Positions 54,062-64,000 of a DNA stretch of 64,000 bases are shown piece after piece. The DNA is taken from positions 54,075,359 through 54,139,358 of the forward strand of contig OX328132.1 of NCBI GenBank assembly GCA_946811695.1. The letters are read 5' to 3'. The notes under the pieces are model-generated. The model was given only the letters and a program-made list of their open reading frames with translations. It had not been told where the DNA came from and did no database searches. The stretch's first letter is position 1, and every line of letters begins with the position of its first letter. Source of the stretch: Gonocerus acuteangulatus (taxonomy: Eukaryota > Arthropoda > Insecta > Hemiptera > Coreidae). A program made the translations under genes and the position numbers.

Positions 54062-55612
54062 TTGTCTGTTCGCTCATTTCTGGCTTCCCTAATGGTCCGA
54101 TTGTGATGAAATTTGGTACAAAAATCCGTCGTCTAATTTGAAAGGTCAAGTTCGTTAACCAGCAAAATCCGCCTACTGGAAGATGGCGTTTGGGGCGAAA
54201 TTCGCGCAAAAAAAATCGTAACGTTTACGTTTTTGAGTTCATAAGCTTCTAAGTACTCGTTTTATATGATTCCTGGGCTAGGAAAACGAATGAAACCATT
54301 TTCAAGGCGATAGCTTTAACCGTTTTCGAGAAAATTGGAAAATACTTTTTTGAATACCGTTTTTGGTTTGGGTACTTAGAATAATGGGATTCAGTTGAAA
54401 CATTTTCTGCATGTTCTACTTTCATCAAAACTAATATGTTGAAATTTTGGTTACGTTTGGAGTTAAGGAAGGGTTAGAATAAAATATTTTATTAACAGAC
54501 ATAAAAAGTTTTAGTAACTTTGTTTACTTTCCTTAATATCTCGAAAAAGGTTGAGAATCTTGGTAAACGGAAGAATACCATTAGAAAGCTTATTAAATGT
54601 TCTAAAAAAAAGGTTCTAATGAAAGTTTTGATTAGGCGATGTCAATCGGAGAAATAAGAGCTTAAAACTTTAAAGTAATTGATTTCGCTTATTCGAACTG
54701 TTCTTTTTGTCTGTTTTTTATTCCTTGTTATTTTTTAATTGCTTATAGTTGGATAATGTATTTGAAAATAAAACAGGTTAAGAAAAATAAGAAAAACAAT
54801 TTAATGTTAGAGATATGCATTTCCAAGATATATAGCTTTTCAACTGCCTAGCGTCCTTCCTAGGGAGGGTTCTTTGTCTTTGATTTTGGTACTTAGAATT
54901 ATGGAATACAGTTGAAACATTTTCTGCATGTTCGAGTTTCATCAACACTAATATGTTGAAATTTTTGTTACGTTTAAAGTAAAGGAAGGGTTAGAATAAA
55001 ATATTTTATTAACAGACAAAAAAAGTTTTGGTAACTTTGTATAATTTCGTTAGTATCTCGAGAACCGTTGACAATCTTGCCAAGCGGAAGATTACCATTC
55101 GGAAGCTTACTAAATGCTCTACAAAAAAGGTTCTGAAGAAAGTTTTAATTAGGCGATGTCATTCGGAGAAAAAAGTGCTTAAAGCTTTAAATTAATTGAT
55201 TTCGTTTATTCCAATGGTTCTTTTTGTCTGTTTTATTTCTTGTTATTTTTTTAATTGCTTATAGTTGGATAATGTATTTGACAATAAAACTGGTTAAGTA
55301 AAATAACAAAAACAATTTATTGTTAGAAATATAGATTTCCAAGATTCCAAGACCTTGTCACTAGCGGGTCCGTTTCTAGTGTAGCCGACCCTTCCAGGTA
55401 AGATTGTAAATCATGACCTTTCAAGACTTTACTACTCACAGGAATGGCGTTAGTGACCTTAAGGGTTGACACGCCATTATAATAATTAATTAAAAAAAAA
55501 AGACTGGTGGAACCAAAATAATAACTCCTTCTATTTTAATCTTTCCAAATTAGACTAGGGATATGAACGGAACCGCGCTAAGATGATGCAGTCCTGCGAG
55601 ACGGACTTTTTT
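53716..55612 (+). mobile_element. hairpin-ended family, longest copy
   Basis: Module 1 (TTTTAGCGCGGTTCC, GGAGGAACCCCGC, TTATAAGGTTGA), a ~205-bp (TA)-rich array, TGTCTGTTCGCTCA and GATGAAATTTGGTACAAAAA, then the body twice in tandem (54265-54790 and 54880-55330), and module 2 at 55540-55612 (GGAACCGCGCTAAGATG). The extreme ends AGCGCGGTTCC and GGAACCGCGCT are inverted repeats. No coding capacity beyond TA-encoded Tyr-Ile runs. Confidence 0.75.
53856..54061. repeat. long (TA)n array, interrupted
   Basis: About 205 bp of TA with TGTATATATTTATT interruptions occurring twice, so parts of the array were themselves duplicated. Confidence 0.95.
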
Positions 55613-56298
55613 AAGTTTTAAGCGCTTATATCTCTGATTGACGTTGCCCCATCGAATATTGCTTTAGAACCTTTTTTCTAGAGAATTTAGTAAGCATTCG
55701 AATGGTCACCTTCCACTTACCACGATTTGCCAACCGTTATCGAGATATTTACGAAAAATGTATGAAGATCCGAAATCTTTTCATGTCTATTAATAAAATA
55801 ATTTTTTTTCGCATACTTCGTTAACTCCAAATATAAAAAAAATTTAAACATCTTAGTTGGGATTAATTTCCAAGATTTAAAAAACATTTCAATTGAATCC
55901 TGTGATTTTAAGTACCCACAAAAAAATAATGACTTACAAAAACATTGATTCCAATTTTCTGAGAAACGGTTACAGATATCGCCTTAAAAATGGTTTCATT
56001 CGTTTTCCTATGTTAAGAAACCTATAAAGCAAGTACCTGCAAGCATATAAACTCAAAAACGTAAGCGTTACGATTTTTTTTGGCGCGAATTTCGCCCCAA
56101 TCACTATCTTCCCGTGGGCGGATTCTGCTGGTTAACGAACTTACAACATACAATATACAAATTTGAGCCACCTATATTTTCGTGATCTATGGGGTCTGAA
56201 ACGAGAAAGTTTCTAGTCAGCACTTCCGGATTGCGTCGTGAGGTCAACCTCATAAGCGGGTTCTCCCTATGGAGGTAGGGAGTAACCGCGCTAAAACG
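55613..56298 (-). repeat. hairpin-ended family, inverted copy
   Basis: Starts at the end-module 2 of the preceding copy and runs in reverse through the body (AAGTTTTAAGCGCTTATA, GATTGACGTTGCC) to module 1 at 56205-56298 (GTGAGGTCAACCTCATAAGC, GTAACCGCGCTAAAA). The two copies share module 2 at the junction, forming a large palindrome-like unit. Confidence 0.7.
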
Positions 56299-56581
56299 TT
56301 ATTCAGCAACTATTTTTCCAATTTTCTCAAAAACGGTTAAAGCTATCGCCTTAAAAATGGTTTCATTCGTTTTCCTAGGCCAAGAAGCCTATAAAACGAG
56401 TACTTGCATGCATACGAAGTAAGCGGAACGATTTTTTTTCGCACGACATTCGCTCCAAAAACCATGTTCCGGTGGGCGGATTCTGTTGGTTAACGAACTT
56501 GACCTTTCAAATTAGACGAAAGATTTTTGTATCAAATTTCATCAAAATCGGACCATTAGGGGGGCCGGAAAAACGCGAACA

Positions 56582-56651
<70 letters not shown>

Positions 56652-56795
56652 CAAATTTGAACGATCGTTATTTTCGGTCTCTTGGGGTTCTGAAACGCAA
56701 AATTTTCAAGTCGGCACTTCCGGATTGTTTCATGAGATCAATCTTATAAGCGGGGTTCCTGCCTATGAAGGGAGGGAGGAACCGCGCTAAAAGGA
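56299..56795 (-). repeat. hairpin-ended family, inverted copy with internal (TA)n
   Basis: Reverse body fragment, ACGAACTTGACCTTTCAAAT, then (TA)n at 56584-56639, ACAAATTTGAACGATCG and module 1 at 56650-56795 (GAGGAACCGCGCTAAAAGG). Confidence 0.7.
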
Positions 56796-56859
56796 CTGAG
56801 GAGAGAAAGCCGCATCAACAACTAATATTCTTCCCAGGGAAGAAACCTCAAACAGAATA

Positions 56860-56862
<3 letters not shown>

Positions 56863-56934
<72 letters not shown>
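56863..56934. repeat. (TA)n(GA)n compound microsatellite
   Basis: About 18 TA units switching to about 18 AG units at 56899. Confidence 0.95.
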
Positions 56935-56938
<4 letters not shown>

Positions 56939-57683
56939 CCGAAAATGTCCGCTCTAATGTCTACATTATTGCTATGTTATTGGTGAGATTTTTTGTCAAT
57001 GTAAAAATCTTTACTTTTGAATAATTAAAATACCTACCTCGATACCTGATGCGTTATCAGCAAAAGCGAGGATTTTAGTCGCTAAAATGGCAAAAGACGC
57101 TCAGAAAACTGAAAACAGGCAAGTTTTCCAAACTTGTTCCTCATTTTACGCATCTTAGTAGTAAAAAAACACTATAAATATAAAACTAAAGTAAATAAAA
57201 ATAAAAAATGTTCAAAGAAATTGAACTAACGCTTCCAAAATTTTAAGCAATTATTCCCCTTGCGTAGGTCGTCCTATCAAAAATTTCATAAGCATCGTTA
57301 TTATAGGTACTTTGGTAACCTTCAACTTACAAGTACAATGTTTTAACATTTTTCGAGCTTCAAGAATGATATATGAGTTCCTCTCCTACTTCATAATCGC
57401 CAAACTTGATAACATTTACCTATCATAGATTAGGATGGCAATGAAATGTCGCATTGAAAACGGTTTCTATTAGATTCTTAGCGTTAAAAAAAAAAAACAT
57501 ATAAAATGCGTATCTGGTAGCCTATTACGTTTTTGTCTTGAGGTGTACGTTTTATAAGTAAATGGTCATGGGGGATCTAATTAATAATTTCCGAGGACAT
57601 ATCTATAACCTCTATCAAGGAAAATGGGAAACACTAGATTTTTCTTGGATGTAAGTGGAAGTAAGTTAATTGTTTCATTATTT
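56935..57683. other. no gene seen
   Basis: Parts near 57240-57320 (AAATTTTAAGCAATTATTCC) are a very diverged echo of the family body; otherwise nothing recognised. Confidence 0.4.
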
Positions 57684-57973
57684 TTAGCGCGGTCCCTCTC
57701 TACCTCCATAGGGAGAACCCGCTTATGAGGTTGACCTCACGACGCAATCCGGAAGTGCCGACAAGAAACTTTCTCGTTTCAGACCCCATAGATCACGAAA
57801 ATATAGGTGGTTCAAATTTGTATATGTACATTGTAAATACATTGTTGTGAAATGTTTTAAAGAAATCGGTTTGGAGGGCGTGAAACTTCACTTTTACCCT
57901 AATCTTTTCCATTTCTTCGAGATTTACGAAACCGCGCTAAGATGACGCAGTTCCTGCGAGTCGGACTTTTTTT
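57684..57973 (+). repeat. hairpin-ended family, internally deleted copy
   Basis: Module 1 (TTTTTAGCGCGGTCC, CGCTTATGAGGTTGACC) and module 2 (AAACCGCGCTAAGATGACGC) are joined with only about 100 bp between. TTTGTATATGTACATTG sits where other copies have long (TA)n arrays. Confidence 0.75.
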
Positions 57974-58195
57974 AATAATTGCGTCAGATGTTTATGACAA
58001 ATACAAATGATCAAAACGCTTTCCTGTTTAAGTTTGCCGTTACTTTACTTATTCATGTCTCATCGAATATTTTTGTTGACGATGAGTCTTTTAATGAAGG
58101 GAGGAGAGAGGCACTGGTGGAAACAAGAGAACCTCCAGCGCTATCCGGAACCAACAGAGTAACGGTCTGGATCGAGTCACGTCTCTCTACCGTCC

Positions 58196-58640
58196 TCAGA
58201 ATCTCTAGGGTTAGGTATCCTGCCCTCAGCACAGAAACTCCCGCTCACCAACTCTCTACCTCTCGAAACCTACCTATATCCGAAGGAACCAATCGCTAAT
58301 ATTCACTGGAAGCAAGGGCCTCCGAGAGGAATTACGGGTCCCTGTCCAAATAACTTCACGGGACCCAAAACCCCTCCTTCATTAGCTTGATATTTGCAGT
58401 ACCAAAATGTCCCAAAACCTACCTATATCCAAAGGACTCAATCGCTGATATTCACTGGAAGCCAGGGACTCCGAGAGGAATTACGGGTCCCTGTACAAAT
58501 AACTTCACGGGCCCCTAAACCCCCCTCCTCCTCCATTAGCTTGATAATTGCAGTACCAAAATGTCCTAAAACCTACCTATATCCAAAGGACTCAATCGCT
58601 GATATATTTACTTAAAGCTCAGAATCTCTAGGGTTACGTA
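58196..58640. repeat. tandem array, first block
   Basis: Repeats of CCTACCTATATCCRAAGGA and CAGAATCTCTAGGGTTAGG-type units; two units of about 150 bp contain an extra segment (GAGAGGAATTACGGGTCCCT, CCATTAGCTTGATA). Confidence 0.8.
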
Positions 58641-59009
58641 TATGGTTCAAACAGGCCGGAAGTTTTCGTGGTGTCTGGTGCCTGGTTTTAGTGATAATTT
58701 GTAGTCAAAAGTGTGCAATCAGAGACTCCATAAAGAGTAGTGCGTTTTCTAAAACTCCAAGAGAGGAGCAGTGTAATTTGTGTGTGATCCGTAAGACTCG
58801 GCCGAGCATTGTGTCTGCCGTGCGAGCAGGAAGTATTAATATTTAGAGAGACCTATGTCTCTAAGTTGTGACGTCCAAGTAGAGCTCCACATCATGACTC
58901 TGAATTGGTGAGTACAAAGCTTTTGATTACATTAGTACCAGTATACCGCTACTGCCATTCAGTGAACATAAAAAAAAATACAGTCCTCTTAAATTAGAGG
59001 AACAAACAT
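58641..59009. other. non-repetitive island inside the tandem array
   Basis: Unique sequence of about 360 bp between two array blocks. It contains ATGACTCTGAATTGGTGAGT at ~58893-58912, where an ATG is followed within five codons by a consensus 5' splice site GTGAGT. This may be a first exon or an inserted element; there is no further support. Confidence 0.35.
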
Positions 59010-59960
59010 ATTCAAAACTCAACTATATCCGTAGGAACCAATCACTCTTATATTTACTGGCAGCACAGAATCCCTAGGGTCAGTTATCTTGCCTTCAGCA
59101 TGAAAAATTCCCTCTACCAGCCTCTACCACTCAAAACTCACCTATATCCGAAGGAACCAATCGCTAATATATTCACGGGGAGCTGAGAATTTCTAGGGTT
59201 AGGCATCGTGCCTTCAGTACCAAAACTTCTCTCTCGCCAACTCCCTACCACTCAAAACGCACCTATATCCGAAGGAACCAATCGCTAATATATTCACGGG
59301 AAGGTCATAATTTCAAGGTTTAGGCATAGTGCCCTCTCACCAACTCTCAACCACTTGAAATTCAACTATAGCCGAAAGAACCAATCGCTAATATATTCAC
59401 GGGAAGATCATAATTTCTAGGTTTAGGCATAGTGCACTCGCACCAACTCTCAGCCACTTGAAACTCAACTATAGCCGAAAGAACCAATCGCTAATATATT
59501 CACGGGAAGCTCAGAATCTCTAGGGTTAGGTACTGTGCTCGCATCACCGAACCTTCCCACTCACCAACTCTCCACCAATCAAAACTCACCTATATCTGCA
59601 GGAACCAATCACTCTTATATTTACTGGACGCACAGAATCTCTAGGGTCAGATATCATCCCTTCAGCACCAAATTTTCCCTCTCACCAATTCTCCACCACT
59701 CAAAACTCACCTATATCCGATGGAACCAATCGCTAATATATTGATGGGATCCACAGAATCTCTAGGTTTAAGTACAGTGCTCACATCGCCGAAACTTTCT
59801 ACCACTCGGAACTTAACTATATCCGAAGCAACCGATCACTAATATTTTTACTGGAAGCTCGGAATTGCTAGGGTTAGGTACCAGCCCTCTACACCGATAC
59901 ATTCGAATCTCAGAATCTCGAGGCTGAGGTATTCTGCCCTCATCACTGAAACTTCTCTCT
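59010..59960. repeat. ~100-122-bp tandem array, main block
   Basis: CTATATCCGAAGGAACCAAT recurs at roughly 59023, 59140, 59262, 59366, 59468, 59587, 59709 and 59815. Units carry ATATATTCACGGGAAGCTCA, AGAATCTCTAGGGTTAGG and CTCACCAACTCTCCACCACT. Length varies by deletion of the AACTTCCCTCT part. Confidence 0.88.
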
Positions 59961-61329
59961 CGTACACTCTACCACTTAACCGAATGTATTTTCTCTTAAT
60001 ACAGTCCATTCATGGGCATCTTGTTTTCCTCGCCAAACCATCAATATCCTACAGTTCAAAAATCGACTACTTTCCATTCCCGTCTTAACTCTTACATCAG
60101 TCATATTAACGACGTTTGAAGAGAGTTGCTTTTATGGTGTCTCTCTGGCATTAAATTAACGTTTAGGGATAAACCAAGCTCGTTTCCTTCAAATACACCT
60201 TCATCGAGCCCCTAAAATGTTAAAATAACAAAATTCACTTCTCCTCCAAATCGTTTATTCCATAGTCTACATGATTCATGTAGGAGTTTTGCAACTTTCT
60301 TCTGGGAGTTTTGAAGTAGCTTAAATCCGTAACTATTTCTGGGGTAGGTCATAAACGGACAGGAAAACATGTAGTTATAAGCTCCTAATGAGGTACCAGA
60401 AAGACGAAAAAAACAGAGAATTGGAGCAGAAGTCCACTCCACTAGGAGCAGAAGACTTTACTCCACTACAAACACATTTTGCTTCCACAACTAAAGGTAT
60501 AGTTCCCCACGATCAAAAAACGCCTCCTTTCAAACAGCTTTAATTATCAGCAAATGAAAGGAAGGTTGTTTTGAGATTATTGACGTTTCCGCGCGAATAA
60601 GTAGTATGAAGCTTTGCCGGAAAAAAAGTGTTTTGTGATTAAAACTTATTAAATTCACTTTAATAAGGTCTTGTCAAGAAAAACGTACTAAGAAAAGCTA
60701 CTTTGAAAAATTAAACTAAACTTTAATATTTTTAAATTAACTAAAGCTATACTGAAATTAAATGTGAATCGGAACTGTCTCTGGGAAGAAAAATAAAGTA
60801 AAGTAAAAAATGGACCTTAACAACATAGGCTATTGTTTCGGTGGGGGGGGGGGGGGGGGTAGAGAAAGCCTAAGGGTTTGGGGGGATACTGACCTCCAAC
60901 CAAGGGGGTACTTGTGCCTCGTTGTTTGCACAGTTCCCTCGCCGGATCAGATCCGCTCCAACGCCCTTCTAGCCAATCAAAACAAGACCAAAAATGGGAG
61001 AACCCCATCCTTTATTTATACATAAACATCCCGGAGGGCTTGAACACATGTTCGACCACCATCCATCTGCTCCGTTCCTCTAGAAAAATTCCAAATATCG
61101 CCACAAATGTTATTCTTTACAAGAACTATTATACTGAAATGACGTCTTGGGAAAGTCATATAGCTGCAGAATTACAATTATGATCCCACCCAGTCGATAT
61201 GTAAATTGAATTTAGTCGTAGTAGAGGGACAGCTACACGTAATAATAAAGAATAATAAAATAAAAACAAATAAGAAAATTCCGGACTTATTAAGATGGAA
61301 ATAATCGGAGATCGATTATATTAGACGAA
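59961..61329. other. no gene; G17 run
   Basis: 60843-60859 is 17 consecutive G. Frames at 60212-60442 (minus) and 60810-61183 have no recognised domains. Confidence 0.5.
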
Positions 61330-61870
61330 TAATTTTATTTTCTCATACTTCCTTAACCCTGAGCACAATAAAAATTTAAAGATCTAACTTTGCATGAATG
61401 TTAAACGTGTGGAACAAGTTTCAACTGAATCAAACGTTTCTGAATACCCAAACCAACAATTAGGTACTAGTTTGGTCAACGTTTCTCGTAAACTGCTACT
61501 GATGTAGCTTTAAAGATGGTTTTGTTCCTCATCCTTAGAAAACCTATAAAAAGTGTATCTGCATGCATAATAGCGCGAAAACGTAAGCAACTCGATTTTT
61601 TTCACAAAAATTTGGTCCTAAAAACCATGGTCCGGTGCACGGATTCTGCTGATTAACGAACTTGCCCTTTCAAATTAAACTAAAGATTTTTGTGCCAAAT
61701 TTCATCAAAAGCGGACCATTTTTGGACATTTACAGAGTGAATGGACAAATATAAATATATATATATATATACGTAACCTTAGGGTCTGAAACGTGGGCAT
61801 TTCTAATTGGCACCTCTCGTTTGCATCATAAAGTCAAACTCATAAGCGGGTTTCTCAGAATGGTCATCGT
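61330..61870 (-). repeat. hairpin-ended family, decayed inverted copy
   Basis: Reverse body words, CGAACTTGCCCTTTCAAATT, CAAATTTCATCAAAAGCGGA, a short (TA)n at 61754-61771 and a mutated module 1 (AACTCATAAGCGGG). Confidence 0.65.
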
Positions 61871-61964
61871 GTACACTCCATTCATAAATAATTTGCCTGA
61901 AATAACCAATATAAATACAAAATAAATATGAATAGTTTTAGTCTTTTATAGTGAAAAACTAGTT

Positions 61965-62420
61965 TTCGTGTCTATCTTTCGGTGTTGGTACCTAAAATAC
62001 TGGAATTCACTTGAATTATTTTCTGCATGTTTTAAATTCATTCAAACTAAGATGTTTAAATTTTGGTTACGTTTGGAAGTATTAGAAAAAAATATTTTAC
62101 TAACAGACATCAAAAGTTTGGGAACTTCGTATATTTTCTTTAATATATCGAAAACGGTTGGGAAATTGTGGTAAGTGGAAGGTTGCCATTCGAAAGCTTA
62201 TTAAATTCTCTAAATTAAAGATTATGAAGCAATATTTGATGGGACGGTCACATTTGAAGAAACAAGTGCTTAGAACTTCGAAGTAGTTGATTTCGTTTAT
62301 TTGAATGATTCTTTTGATCTGTTTCCCATAAATATTTTATTGCTTGTTATTTTTGAAATTACTCATAGTAGAAAAATGTATTTGTCAATAAAAGTAAAAT
62401 TAGAAACAATATTTTGTAGT
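61965..62420 (+). repeat. hairpin-ended family, decayed body
   Basis: Matches 54360-54790 in order (TCATTCAAACTAAGATG, TTTTGGTTACGTTTGGA, GTCACATTTGAAGAAACAAG, TTGCTTGTTATTTTTG). Module 1 is absent. Confidence 0.65.
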
Positions 62421-63580
62421 TAGAAATAGAGCGTTCTGAACGGGATTAGAAGATGCCGTGTGAATATTTTCTGCTATTGTACTGCTGTTGGTTTCGTTCT
62501 GTTCGAACTGTTTTTTGTCGATTTGCCTCACTTTTTAATTGGTAGTTTTTTTTTTTCTTTTTTTTTCTTTTTTAAATGCATTGAACAGTGAAATGAGAAT
62601 TCCAGTTTTGTATTAACTTAAAGAGCCTTCCTTAAGAATGAGGGAGAAGGAGGATGGAGTAATTACTACTCCTGTATAACTTGGCTGCTTTCAATTTCCT
62701 GTGACACCTAAAATATTGCTTTTATTCAAGATGTTTACAATTTTAACAAATGATCAAAACAACTAATAACTGTTTGTACTCCTTTACAAATGTTACTAGG
62801 GATAGGAAAGGAAACGTGATGCAGTTCCTGCGAGTAGGACGTTTTTGTATTTGATCTTTCCGGGCGGAATTCGAAGGGACCGAGTGAGGAATTTCCACTA
62901 CTGTTAGTGACGCAAAAATTCACCACTTCGAGGTTTTTTAATTAATTTAATTATTTTTTTCGTAAAATATTGCCTATATTTATCCAAAGCTTTTCAAATG
63001 ACACTAGGGATAAGAACGGAAAAAGTCCTGCGAAAGGGGACTTTCTTTTCTTTTTTCTTTTTTTAATTAGTTATGATTTTCTGGCGCTTATAAATTATCT
63101 ATGAGAATAATAAGGGAGAGTGGCGTCTCGCTGGCGTTTAAGACGAACAGAAAGGCAAGTCGAAATGACTAAGGCGAGGGTTGGCGTATGAATACCATTC
63201 TACTTGTCGCTTGTAACATAAACTCTTGGGGTGAATACAAGCAACAGATCGACGTAGGGGCAGAGGGAGTTTTATCCTGATGCAGTTAGCGACGAACACA
63301 TGTCGCTTGGTGTGACGTCCTGGGCAGGCCTCCACGAAATCAATAGTTCGCACACTCCACCCCAAGCAGACACGGCAGCCTCCAAGCTCCCTAGCTCCCT
63401 TGTGCTCAAATCAACAAGTTGTAGTTTCCACGGATACAGATGTACAACTGCCCTCACATGGCTAATCACCGCGTCGCCCAGCCCGCCAGATTCCCGCTCG
63501 TCTGTGGTTCCACTGCCTGCACATTCTTAAGCTACGCTCCTTTAAACCAAGAGACATATATTTCTTCAATATATATTGAG

Positions 63581-63586
<6 letters not shown>
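62421..63586. other. no gene; two end-module 2 fragments
   Basis: 62786-62845 (GATGCAGTTCCTGCGAGTAG) and 62992-63045 (ACACTAGGGATAAGAACGG, GTCCTGCGAAAGGGGAC) are decayed end modules. 63140-63540 is relatively GC-rich with open frames on both strands but no recognisable product. Confidence 0.5.

Positions 63587-63658
<72 letters not shown>
63587..63658. repeat. (TA)n microsatellite
   Basis: About 36 uninterrupted TA units, the longest pure run in the window. Confidence 0.95.
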
Positions 63659-63662
<4 letters not shown>

Positions 63663-63714
63663 GGTTTACTATGAAATAACAAACTTCAAAAAGTTAAAAA
63701 ATATGGACAACCGT

Positions 63715-63744
63715 CTGATGAAGCAGAATGGGATTTCAGCGAAA
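63715..63744 (+). ncRNA. hammerhead-core-like motif, second family
   Basis: CTGATGA, one unpaired A, GCAGAA opposite TTCAGC (one mismatch; the copy at 41623 has perfect TTCTGC), then GAAA. It lies 56 bp after a (TA)n array. Stems I and III are not convincing, so this is only a core match. Confidence 0.45.
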
Positions 63745-64000
63745 TTTTCAATGGAAATAAATTGTTATTGTCGATTAAGGACTCTCCTATTTGCGAATCG
63801 ACGCGCATTCTCTTGCACCTCTTCTATAGCATTACCGTACGCGAAAACTATATCAGCATCAAGAGATTGAATTTTAGTAATTGGTTTTTTGAAACAATCC
63901 GCAATAACAATTTATTTACATTGAACATTTAAATAAGTAAGTATAAAATGAAAACTTGTTTCGTTTCTTGTTTTGCGATTTTCTTCGAAACGAAGCACGA

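Noticed and set aside
53789..54209. Open frames of 73-105 codons on both strands
   Set aside because: Nearly all Tyr-Ile repeats from translated (TA)n; the same applies to frames at 8095-8448, 9439-9630, 36229-36554, 38475-39000, 41593-41799, 47888-48097, 50603-50932, 56472-56986 and 63440-63679.
57979..58615. Frames of 106 and 73 codons
   Set aside because: They run into the tandem array and reflect its period rather than a protein.

Overview
This is a eukaryotic, AT-rich, repeat-saturated stretch of nuclear DNA, most likely from an arthropod and probably an insect. The basis is the repeat community: a jockey-clade non-LTR retrotransposon, I-type and CR1/Kiri-like LINE relics, tRNA-Glu-derived SINEs, Penelope-like elements, piggyBac, Transib-like and PIF/Harbinger-like DNA transposons, and more than a dozen long (TA)n arrays. 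I see no convincing host gene, no functional tRNA or rRNA gene, no bacterial-style operon and no CRISPR array. Species cannot be fixed from the sequence alone.

Layout. 0.3-2.1 kb: a 74-bp satellite split by a 1.1-kb PIF/Harbinger-like element with TTA target duplications. 3-16 kb: SINEs, (TA)n arrays, a CR1-like LINE tail, the first copies of a hairpin-ended repeat family, Transib-like non-autonomous elements and a hAT-like foldback. 17.45-19.88 kb: the only intact long reading frame (558 aa), a candidate DDE transposase with zinc-binding motifs, flanked by inverted repeats. 22-30 kb: more Transib-like copies, a 237-bp foldback MITE, SINEs, and two Penelope-type inverted dimers carrying hammerhead-ribozyme-like motifs. 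30.7-35.6 kb: decayed I-type LINEs and a jockey 3' fragment. 36.4-38.7 kb: two almost identical Penelope copies joined head to head. 39.86-41.54 kb: a Transib-like element with CACAGTG ends and a perfect 5-bp CGCCG target duplication. 41.76-45.86 kb: a near full-length but frameshifted jockey element with a 45-nt poly(A) tail. 46-50 kb: transposase relics (pogo/DDE_1-like C-terminus, piggyBac), a ~155-bp tandem array and a Penelope relic. 51.0-52.0 kb: a nested stack (LINE fragment inside a TTAA-flanked MITE, next to a SINE cut by a Transib-like end). 50.7-63 kb: many copies of the hairpin-ended family and a ~100-122-bp tandem array at 58.2-60.0 kb.

The genes here do not form a host pathway. 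They are parts of self-copying elements, most broken, so what can be read is mainly insertion order and mechanism. The strongest leads are (1) the 558-aa transposase-like protein, (2) hammerhead-like motifs whose stem I differs between loci yet stays paired, (3) Transib-like termini resembling V(D)J signal heptamers, and (4) the recurring head-to-head arrangement of Penelope ends.
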